From positions 1-28,938 of the IMG/VR virus record IMGVR_UViG_3300034135_000006: DNA of 28,938 nucleotides. One strand, written 5' to 3'. Under the pieces are notes generated by a model. The model was not told the origin of the DNA and made no database searches. It saw only the letters and a list, made by a program, of their open reading frames with translations. Both the position numbers and the translations under genes were made by a program. The stretch's first letter is position 1. Each line of letters opens with the position of its first letter. Source of the stretch: a virus. Below are positions 7,971-15,290 of the stretch, one piece after another.

Positions 7971-8572
7971 CAGGCTTTCTCCTCTCCGGCAGGGCGCAGG
8001 CGGCGAAGCTCGCGCTCTAACTCTTGATTGCGCTCTTGCAGCCTCGCGTTCTCTTCTATGAGCGCTTGATGTCTTGCCTGAGCCTCGTCGCGCTCCCTTA
8101 TGAAGTTTCCGAAAGCGGCCTGAACCGAGCGGCGCGGGTCAGCTTCCGCGTCTATCGCGCGCTCGTGCAGTTGCTCGTGTAGCAATGCTTTGCCGTTGCA
8201 GCCGCCGCACACCGGAATTTTGCGCAGTTGATCCTTGTCATACTCGACGAACTGGTACGCGCCCCGAATCTCTTCGCCGTCGCTGTTTATATGAACCGCA
8301 TCGGCGTGAAAATAGGTGACCGCGCAGACATGCAGGATAATATGATCCTTCGCGACCTTCGCCTGCCCTTTGCCTAAAGCGCAGACGAATTTCATAGGCA
8401 TCGCGCCGACGTGCTTGACGTGAGCCTGTGCCGCCTGCACTGCTTCGAGCATCTGAAGCGTAGCCGTTCCGTCGGCGATTGCGAGATCAAGCTGAGCCTT
8501 GAGCGCGTCGAGGTTTTCCTGAGCTGCGATTACGGCGCGGTCGCGATCAGTAAGGTGCATGCCCGTGCTCAT
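7970..8572 (-). CDS. Coiled-coil protein with CxxC pair, tail cluster
   Basis: 200 residues. The N-terminal 50 residues are helical. A central section contains C64, C83 and a VCGGC pair (C122, C125) that may bind metal or form a disulfide. The last 50 residues (about 150-200) are a highly charged coiled coil, with LIEENARLQERNQELERELRRL inside it. The ATG at 8572 overlaps the stop of the large tip protein (ATGA), and its own stop overlaps the next start (TGATG), so it is tightly coupled within the tail-tip operon. The family is not recognised. It could be a chaperone or connector for the tip or fibre. Confidence 0.8.
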   Translation of the reverse strand: MSTGMHLTDRDRAVIAAQENLDALKAQLDLAIADGTATLQMLEAVQAAQAHVKHVGAMPMKFVCALGKGQAKVAKDHIILHVCAVTYFHADAVHINSDGEEIRGAYQFVEYDKDQLRKIPVCGGCNGKALLHEQLHERAIDAEADPRRSVQAAFGNFIRERDEAQARHQALIEENARLQERNQELERELRRLRPAGEEKA

Positions 8573-11500
8573 AAGACCTGAAATCTCCCCCCGGTGTTAT
8601 CGTCGAAAAAACCGGAATTTGCATTGACCGAGTTGCCAAGATCGACCTGGGATGCGGCGGAAGGGCTTACCCCTTGCGAGTAGGCATAAGGTCTTCGGTT
8701 TTCAACCTTCGCGCGCTGCCCGAAGGCACCGGGGCTTCTGCCGCGCAGGTAATTGAATCTATCCACTGCAAACAAGTGCGAGTCATCTATCGCGGGCGTA
8801 GACGACAGGATTCGGAGAGCAAAGTACAGGTTCTTATCAGAGCCCCCAGGCAGCGACGTGAGCTGAAACCTGGATCCGAACGGCTGCATCGTCGCGCCTA
8901 GTGTCTGACCCGCCGCAAGCGCGATGTCAGGCGACGTGGATAGCAGATTGCCGAGACCGTCATACAGTCCCGCCCGCATGAGCAACGCGGCGAATGTCGT
9001 ATTAGGCGACTTCGCCTGAAATTGCACATTCGTCCAGTCCCCGATTGCAAGCGTAGGCTCTATGCCCCGGACGTTCAGGTTGATGTCGTCTGACCCTCGA
9101 TTGTCAGTAACAAGCCAGCGGTCAATCGCCCTGAAGATCACGAGATGGTTAATGAAGTCCCAATAGATTGAATTCAGCGTGTTGTCTATGTACCGGCTCT
9201 GTGATGTGCCGGGATTTGATCCGAGCCAGCGGGCGAAGTCTTTGAGCGTGTGAAAACCCGGCTGTACGCTGCCGTCGCCGTCGAAGAAATCACTGTTCGG
9301 TAATAGCTGAAAAGGGTTCGACGACATGGGCGCGGCGACATCTAATACTAACGCGGCCTCGCGCGTGCCGAATGCGTCGAGCCAATCCGAATAGAGGATT
9401 GTTTTTGCGAATGATCCTGTCGTGCCGAGCGCATTCGTGAGCGTGTAATTCAGGTTTAAGAAAAAGGGCTGAGCGGAGGAGCCGAACTGATTTTGAAACG
9501 CGCGGCGAACGTCCTCGCGGTGCATGTTCTTCGTCCATGCGCCCTCCCGCCCGATGTCTATGTCTATCACGGAGAGGCTTGTGACCATGTTCGCGCCGCG
9601 CTTCCCATTCCAGTAGCAACCGCCCGCGCCGGAGATGTCCTGTATCTGAATTCTAATCGACGCGCTCTTGAAGGTAGTCATCTGAGGAACGCCGACTATA
9701 GGGAACTCGACCGTGATCCCCTTGCTGTTTACCTCGACCGAAGGTGCGGCGAAAGGAGTCCCGTTGTTAGGCGTTGCCGTATCAGTGATTACAGAGTCGG
9801 CTTCAGATCCCGCCTGCGTGATCGGGTTCGTGAGATCCCCGCTGTACGTAGCCGAGCCGCCGTTGAAGGCGTTCCATACGCCCACACGAACAAAGAATTG
9901 CGTTCTTCCTCCGACGAATATTTCGGCCGGCGAAATGTGCAGCCCGCTTGCGCCGCCTTTCTCAAGCGACAGCTCCGTCGTGCCGTCCGGGTACGTCGCG
10001 ACCCAGGCGGATGTCGCGGGATCATAGAACCGCCTGCCTGCGCCCGTCGCATTGTTGTCATGGATGATGAGCACATTCTTCGTGTGCGTGTTCATTTGCG
10101 CGAGGGGCAGATCGAAGTCTAAGAGCAGCTTGCCGCCTTTCTTGAGGCGCGCGCGCTTGATCGTGAGAGCGACGCCGTTGTTAGGCGGCCCGGTGTCTTC
10201 GTCTCTCGACGTGTTGCTGAAGCCTGCGCTCGTCACCGTCGAGCCGTCCGTCGCTACAAGTTGCACCTTCCAGTTACAGGCGGTGTTTTTCGGGTGACGC
10301 GCCGAGCCGTTGTTGAAGACGGTCCCGGCGACAAGCAGCGCGCTATCGGCCTGTATGTGCTCGACCTCTTTCTTGTAGTAGGTCGGGTCCGCGCTTATCT
10401 GCCGAAAGAAGATCGCCTTTGCGAGCAGCACGGGTGGCGTGGGCTGCACGAATTGATATGCGATCTGCGAGTGCCGCTCGTCGTCTGCGGTGATAGACGT
10501 AACCTGCAATCCCGTGATGGCCGTCGCGCTCACCTGGAACCCGCCCGCCGCAATATTGACCGAGCCTGTTGAGATCGGGCCTCGCGAAACGCTTTTAAGT
10601 ATCGTCTTAGTCCAGACGTACAGCGCGGCCATAGTGAGCGTGAGTACGCAATCTTGAGAGACCTGCGTTCCGTCGGTCACATCGAAGTGGAATAGCTCTG
10701 TCTTGCCCTGCGGGTTCGTGAGCGCAATGATGATCTCTTGAGCGCTGGCCTGAATAAAGGTAACGCTATGATCCGACTCGCTCGCGAATATGCGAAGCGT
10801 GACAGATGCTTCGCCCGTCGAGCCCGCCTTCGGGATGTTTTGAATAATCGCGGTGAGCGATGGCACTGTCGGCGCAGTCGAGGGCGGCGCGTTGCTTCCG
10901 GGCGCTGCCACGCTCGAATTGAGCAACGCAGAGAGCGCGGAAGAGAAGTTTCGCTTATTGTTGCGCGCAGCTACCCGCACATAGACCGCCGTGCCTACCG
11001 TGCCGATGTCCTCTTCCGGTATCCAGTGATGGCGCTGCCTTGTCGTAGAAAGCAGGTTCACGCCTGCGGGCGGCGCAAGCGGATCGGACAGATACCATGC
11101 CGGAGTTGTAGAGCCGAGCTTGTTCGCGTTCGTGCTTGCGTCTGCGGCGGTAGACCAGTAGATGAGGTATGCCTCTTCGTTATCCGCGCTAATATCAAGC
11201 CAGCGAACGCGGACGCCATCGCCGCCCCGCTGGAGGATGTCGCGCGCGACGACTACAGGATACGTGAATCGTGGCGTGTCCAGGCTCCGGGTGAGTGAAG
11301 GATAGCTCAGCTTCGCGACCGAGACCTCGGTCCCTGCCGGATGCCCTATAGAGATCGTATCGAAGAATGCCTGGCGATTGCCGCCCGTGTTTACGAAGTG
11401 CAGAGCGCCCGAGGTTTGAGAGACGAGCCGCGCGATCTCGCGCTCTATAATGACGTAATCATTCGCGTTGAATATAGAGTTATTGTTCACGAGCGCATCT

Positions 11501-13665
11501 GGCGCGGTCGCGCTCAGGTTCGTGTTCAACACCGTAACGCGGCTCGGGTCGGGGATGTAGCCGAGCGGCGCGCGGGCGCGGTTTGCCCCTATAGAGACGA
11601 AGAAAGCCTCGACCGTCTTCGTCTTCCTGTAGTCAGTATGAAAATCTATGAAGAGCTGCTGGGCGGCGTTCGTCTGCGTCACCTTGAGGCTGCCGCCGCG
11701 CCTGCACAGGTTGATGCTCTCATCCGTGAAGTGCCACCAGATCTCGACCTCTGCGATGGGCGGCTCTCTGAATGTGCCTTCCGCCTGCTCCGCCGTAGGG
11801 TCGAATGCAGGGACAGTGAACGTCGCGCGCAGCGTAGCCTGTTTGCCTTCTCCGTCGTTCGTTCCTACGTCCTGAACCGCGAGGCTCACCGGAACGACAT
11901 CAGGCGGGCGGCCCATCGCGGACGTGTCATCTGCGCCGCGAAGCAGGTCAACGCCTAAAGCGACGGCGTCGTCATTATAGATTGCCGTCTTGTAGACCTG
12001 GCATGTCAAGCCGACTGTGAAATTTTCCGTGTCAAAGGTCTGCTTCTTGACGCGGAATAAAAAGTTGCTGCCGTTGTTCGGTATGTCGGGCGAGCGCACC
12101 GTGATGATGTCGCCGGGCGATACGTCGAGGCAGTCCCACAAAGGCGAATCAAAAGAGATGAACAGGTTCCCGTTCTGCTCCTCGCGGATCAGGATTGCAA
12201 GGTTGATCTGTACCTGAGGATAATCGTAGAGCCCGCCGTTGTCCCATTCGTCTATCTCTATGCCGACGACCTTCTTAGCCGTGCCGCCCGCGCGGGCCTG
12301 CGCGTTCGGGTCGTAGAGGGTCGCGATGTCGCGCGCCTCGCGCTTCTTTCTGAACTTGAGCGTCGCCTGGTTGACAAGCTCGGAGAAATCTTTCTCCCAG
12401 GCTTCAACCGAGTCGCCGTCAATCTTCCTGCCAGAGAAACCGGAGTCGCACGTCGCAAACGTGGCGACGGATGATTCATTGTTTCTCTTCGCCCGTATCT
12501 GTATCAGGCCGTTGTCGAAGGTGATGTAGCAGTGCGCGTCGCCTAACATCTGCTGGATGAGCGACGTTATCGTGACCTGCTCGTGCAGCTCGTACCGCGC
12601 CTGGTAGCGAGTCCCGGTGTAATTCGCCGTTGACGTGAGGACGGTCGCATCGAAGAGCGAGTTCGGAAGCCCGCAGCCATAAATCGGGTCGCGCAGTATG
12701 TCTTTGACGATGAGGGGGATATTCTCGGAAGGCAGGCCGGTGTCTACGAGCGGGCGGCCATTCGCGATGCGGCATTTGATGTCGCGCGGCCTCAGATCCT
12801 CGATCCGGTCTTTGATCTCATTCGTGATGGGGAATTCGGCGTAGCCGTAGGCCACAAGCGGGTGAGCTGCGCCGTCGGGGAAGGCGGTCAGGTTCGTGGG
12901 AGCTATCGCGCTGTCTGCGCCGCCCGTAAAGAAGATTATGCGCGAGGCAGGCGTGTTGCCGAAGAGCTTCATCGCCTGAGCGGTCAGATCAGAAGAGGAG
13001 AAGGCCGCGCCCGATTGCGTGCCTGATAGTATGAAATTGACGCCGAGCGTGGAGCCGTTTGTGAGCTTGCGATAGATGAGCGGGCGGACCTTCAGATCGC
13101 CCGCTCCGAAGATGATAGGGATGGAAAATTCGTCTTGATTCTCTTCCGAATTTTGTGAGGAGGTTTCCAGCGGGTTGAATCCTGCCTGTTGCAGCAATTT
13201 GGCGGGTATCTGAAGGTCGAGGGAGTCCCAGAAGAAGCTCGCGCCGACCGTCACCGTCTTATCCTTCCCGTTGAAGCGTGGGCGGCCCGCGAAGCCCCAC
13301 CACATGAGCGCGGCATCCGAGGCGTCGGGCGAGTATGCGTAGATAGTGATTTTAGAGTCTTCGAAGTTGACCGAGGCGTCAAGCACGGTGAACGGAAAGC
13401 TTGAGCTTCCGTCGTCGGCAAGGTTATCAAGCTCTATCTCAAGCCGCGAGAAGTCGCGATCTTTGCGGTCTATGTAGCCTGCCTGGAATGAAGGTATTGA
13501 TTTGACGCGGTTCTTCAGGTAGGTGTTTCCGCCGTAGCTCACCTGCTGCCCGCTCGAATAGTACCGCGTGCCGCTGCTCAGCTCCCACTTCATAAGCCAC
13601 AGAGGCGCACGGGTAGCAGACACACCGCGAAGCGCTGTTATTCCGCTTGGTACCGTTCTCGGCAT
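8569..13665 (-). CDS. Tail tip / host-specificity protein (gpJ-like) with FN3 domains
   Basis: 1698 residues, the largest protein here. The N-terminal ~110 residues form a beta domain with the pattern YGGNTYLKNRVKSIP and RLEIELDN, like upper tail-tip proteins. About 110-590 is a hub-like region with segments such as LRPRDIKCRIANGRPL and ILRDPIYGCGLP, resembling central tail-tip attachment proteins. From about 600 to 1450 come repeated fibronectin-III-like beta domains. The last ~250 residues (from NPFQLLPNSDFFDGDG) resemble a jelly-roll carbohydrate-binding or fibre-anchoring domain. Role: closes the tail tube and contacts the host surface, as lambda gpJ does. No Shine-Dalgarno is evident before the ATG at 13665. 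A gpK-like peptidase and gpI-like protein, usual neighbours in lambda, are absent from the window. Confidence 0.85.
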   Translation of the reverse strand: MPRTVPSGITALRGVSATRAPLWLMKWELSSGTRYYSSGQQVSYGGNTYLKNRVKSIPSFQAGYIDRKDRDFSRLEIELDNLADDGSSSFPFTVLDASVNFEDSKITIYAYSPDASDAALMWWGFAGRPRFNGKDKTVTVGASFFWDSLDLQIPAKLLQQAGFNPLETSSQNSEENQDEFSIPIIFGAGDLKVRPLIYRKLTNGSTLGVNFILSGTQSGAAFSSSDLTAQAMKLFGNTPASRIIFFTGGADSAIAPTNLTAFPDGAAHPLVAYGYAEFPITNEIKDRIEDLRPRDIKCRIANGRPLVDTGLPSENIPLIVKDILRDPIYGCGLPNSLFDATVLTSTANYTGTRYQARYELHEQVTITSLIQQMLGDAHCYITFDNGLIQIRAKRNNESSVATFATCDSGFSGRKIDGDSVEAWEKDFSELVNQATLKFRKKREARDIATLYDPNAQARAGGTAKKVVGIEIDEWDNGGLYDYPQVQINLAILIREEQNGNLFISFDSPLWDCLDVSPGDIITVRSPDIPNNGSNFLFRVKKQTFDTENFTVGLTCQVYKTAIYNDDAVALGVDLLRGADDTSAMGRPPDVVPVSLAVQDVGTNDGEGKQATLRATFTVPAFDPTAEQAEGTFREPPIAEVEIWWHFTDESINLCRRGGSLKVTQTNAAQQLFIDFHTDYRKTKTVEAFFVSIGANRARAPLGYIPDPSRVTVLNTNLSATAPDALVNNNSIFNANDYVIIEREIARLVSQTSGALHFVNTGGNRQAFFDTISIGHPAGTEVSVAKLSYPSLTRSLDTPRFTYPVVVARDILQRGGDGVRVRWLDISADNEEAYLIYWSTAADASTNANKLGSTTPAWYLSDPLAPPAGVNLLSTTRQRHHWIPEEDIGTVGTAVYVRVAARNNKRNFSSALSALLNSSVAAPGSNAPPSTAPTVPSLTAIIQNIPKAGSTGEASVTLRIFASESDHSVTFIQASAQEIIIALTNPQGKTELFHFDVTDGTQVSQDCVLTLTMAALYVWTKTILKSVSRGPISTGSVNIAAGGFQVSATAITGLQVTSITADDERHSQIAYQFVQPTPPVLLAKAIFFRQISADPTYYKKEVEHIQADSALLVAGTVFNNGSARHPKNTACNWKVQLVATDGSTVTSAGFSNTSRDEDTGPPNNGVALTIKRARLKKGGKLLLDFDLPLAQMNTHTKNVLIIHDNNATGAGRRFYDPATSAWVATYPDGTTELSLEKGGASGLHISPAEIFVGGRTQFFVRVGVWNAFNGGSATYSGDLTNPITQAGSEADSVITDTATPNNGTPFAAPSVEVNSKGITVEFPIVGVPQMTTFKSASIRIQIQDISGAGGCYWNGKRGANMVTSLSVIDIDIGREGAWTKNMHREDVRRAFQNQFGSSAQPFFLNLNYTLTNALGTTGSFAKTILYSDWLDAFGTREAALVLDVAAPMSSNPFQLLPNSDFFDGDGSVQPGFHTLKDFARWLGSNPGTSQSRYIDNTLNSIYWDFINHLVIFRAIDRWLVTDNRGSDDINLNVRGIEPTLAIGDWTNVQFQAKSPNTTFAALLMRAGLYDGLGNLLSTSPDIALAAGQTLGATMQPFGSRFQLTSLPGGSDKNLYFALRILSSTPAIDDSHLFAVDRFNYLRGRSPGAFGQRAKVENRRPYAYSQGVSPSAASQVDLGNSVNANSGFFDDNTGGRFQVL

Positions 13666-13683
13666 GGGGCAACTGAGGAGGGG

Positions 13684-13881
13684 TTACGATTTCCTTACAA
13701 GCTCAAGCTCATTCTGCCCGTCTTCCGCGCTGACGCCTTCGGGCAGGTCAGACAAGCGCATCTTTATCTGCGCCTCTTGCTGGCCGTCGTGATAGAAGGC
13801 TATCGTCGCGAACTCTTCAGCCGCGATAGAGCCGTCCGTCTGCATTATCTGTACGGGCGCGATGTCCGTTATCTTGATCAT
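13684..13881 (-). CDS. Small tail-operon protein, unknown
   Basis: 65 residues: a short N-terminal beta segment (MIKITDIAPVQIMQTDGS), a central strand (EFATIAFYHDG) and an acidic C-terminus (SAEDGQNELELVRKS). No family recognised. It sits 5 bases after the gpM-like gene and 18 bases before the tip protein gene, in line with both, and its frame has no convincing competitor. No clear ribosome site is visible, so expression may depend on coupling to the gene before it. A small adaptor between minor tail proteins is one possibility. Confidence 0.6.
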   Translation of the reverse strand: MIKITDIAPVQIMQTDGSIAAEEFATIAFYHDGQQEAQIKMRLSDLPEGVSAEDGQNELELVRKS

Positions 13882-13886
13882 GGCGT

Positions 13887-14258
13887 TTAACTGAGCAGTA
13901 TAATCTTGAGCGCGCCGCCGTATGCGCAGCTTGATCTATTTTCCCATTCAAGTTCAGGGTCAGCGTCGAAGCGCGCGAGATGGCGGCCCGTCGTGGAAGA
14001 GCCGCCTGAATCTACCGCAGAGGCTTCGGGCCAGACGTATATGTAAAACTCAAGGTTCCAATTCGCCTCGAAGAAAGCCTGGACCGCATTTCTCTTCGTC
14101 AAGGAGTAGCTATCAAAGGGGATGCTTAGCTCGCCATGCTTCGCAGTGCTTTTAGAGTACCGGCGATACGTGTTGTCGTCGTACTCACGAACAAGGCTGC
14201 GATAGGAAGTCTTCTGCCTGCTTCCATAGCTGCCCAAGTATGGAAAGACGTTCGGCAT
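13887..14258 (-). CDS. Minor tail protein, gpM-like
   Basis: 123 residues. The pattern RSLVREYDDNTYRRYS, then LSIPFDSYSLTKRNAVQAFFEANW and YIYVWPE, matches the small beta-rich minor tail proteins encoded just after the tape measure gene in lambda-like phages (gpM family). Those proteins form a ring at the distal end of the tail tube. In this window the gene does not directly follow the tape measure gene: two cassette genes separate them. The 68-base gap to the divergent plus-strand gene must carry whatever promoter that gene uses. How this gene is transcribed across the opposing gene is open; read-through from the tape measure side is likely. Confidence 0.75.
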   Translation of the reverse strand: MPNVFPYLGSYGSRQKTSYRSLVREYDDNTYRRYSKSTAKHGELSIPFDSYSLTKRNAVQAFFEANWNLEFYIYVWPEASAVDSGGSSTTGRHLARFDADPELEWENRSSCAYGGALKIILLS

Positions 14259-14326
14259 GCGCTTGACTTAGTTCCTGTAATTAAGGTTTCATGCGGGCCT
14301 ATCTCAAGAAAGAAAGGCGACCATCT

Positions 14327-14863
14327 ATGAAAAAATCACTGACGGCGGCGCTCTGCGCGCTCTGCTTTATCGCAGGGGCGACGCTTCAACATGACGCGCT
14401 CGCTCAAAAAGCGATCAAAGACCCGAACTCTCATTTCTTTCAGATCAAGAAGACGATGGCTTTAGGCGATACACTGCCCCTGCCCATACCGCGCCAGGAC
14501 GTTCCCGTAAGAGTCGAAGTAAGCATCACGCATCTGGTCGGCGATAATTCGCCTGACGGGCTCGTGCCTGTGCCGCCGATACTGTTGAGGGGTTTGTTCA
14601 CGCAAGACTCATTCACCCAGGAGACGCGCGTGTATCAATTCAGGGATTCGAGCGAGACCGCCTTTTGCCATTCGCCTGGAGCATTTGAGTTCCTCGACTG
14701 CGGCAGTGCCGCCGCAGAGGTAAGACCGGACGGCCCGACGTTCACGGCGAGCGCGTCTCTAAGGCTAAGCTTCGCGACTCATCAACTAACGCTCGTAACC
14801 GGGCAAGGCGCAGGGGTCACGTTCGGGATGCCTGCTGACGTGATGGTGAATTTCTATTATTAG
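14327..14863 (+). CDS. Secreted protein, plus-strand moron gene
   Basis: 178 residues from the ATG at 14327, chosen because AAGG lies 8-9 bases upstream and because the product then starts directly with a signal peptide: KK at 2-3, a hydrophobic core (5-20) and an ALA cleavage box at 24-26 before Q27. The mature part is beta-rich, with two cysteines (AFCHS and LDCGS) that could form a disulfide. No family recognised. It is the only plus-strand gene in the window and lies against the tail operon. A TTGACT hexamer at 14263-14268 is a possible -35 but no good -10 follows at 16-18 bases. Its stop codon overlaps that of the convergent lipoprotein gene. This fits a moron: an extra gene expressed independently, altering the host envelope. 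Confidence 0.75.
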   Translation: MKKSLTAALCALCFIAGATLQHDALAQKAIKDPNSHFFQIKKTMALGDTLPLPIPRQDVPVRVEVSITHLVGDNSPDGLVPVPPILLRGLFTQDSFTQETRVYQFRDSSETAFCHSPGAFEFLDCGSAAAEVRPDGPTFTASASLRLSFATHQLTLVTGQGAGVTFGMPADVMVNFYY

Positions 14864-15249
14864 TCCTCTATGTACTGCGGAGCCTGTTCGGCGTCAACGT
14901 AGCTCCATCTTGCGGGCGGTAAGCGAATGCCTTGAAGCTCGTCTGTCGTGACAAGGCTCCTCCTGTCATCTGAGAACGTCAGGGTCAACCGCCTGGCGGG
15001 CTGCCCCGGCGGGCCTACGTCGATCATTAGCTGATTGCTTTTGTCTCTTATCTCCGTGACCCGATATTGAACAGGCGGCGGCGCTTTACCTGCTTCGACT
15101 ATAGTAAAAGCATCTTTCGTGAAAAAGTAATGTACGTCTCCCCTTTCATTCATCCAATGGCCGATGATCGCCTGTTCAGGCGTCAGAGACGCGCGGCCCG
15201 AGCAGGCGGTAACGCACAGCGCGCAAAAGATCAACACGGCACGCCTCAT
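14860..15249 (-). CDS. Small lipoprotein, probable moron
   Basis: 129 residues. The N-terminus is a lipoprotein signal: RR at 2-3, a hydrophobic core, and VTAC with C16 as the lipidation site. The mature part reads QAIIGHWMNERGDVHYFF, then RRLTLTFSDDRRSLVTTDELQG, a pattern like small lipocalin-like beta-barrel lipoproteins. It would sit in the host envelope. Phage lipoproteins commonly block adsorption or DNA entry by related phages, and one known case (TP-J34 Ltp) targets the tape measure protein. Here the gene lies 41 bases after the tape measure gene, which makes the same role worth considering, but that is inference. No clear ribosome site. It ends tail to tail with the plus-strand secreted gene, sharing stop-codon bases. 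Confidence 0.75.
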   Translation of the reverse strand: MRRAVLIFCALCVTACSGRASLTPEQAIIGHWMNERGDVHYFFTKDAFTIVEAGKAPPPVQYRVTEIRDKSNQLMIDVGPPGQPARRLTLTFSDDRRSLVTTDELQGIRLPPARWSYVDAEQAPQYIED

Positions 15250-15290
15250 TTGCGCGCAGTCTACTTGATGCGAAATCTTGAGCGCAAGCG

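Noticed and set aside
9493-10122. Plus-strand frames opposite the tail-tip gene (also 10738-11298 and 11341-11958)
   Set aside because: All lie inside the 1698-codon tip gene, are Arg-rich and lack ribosome sites; shadow frames.
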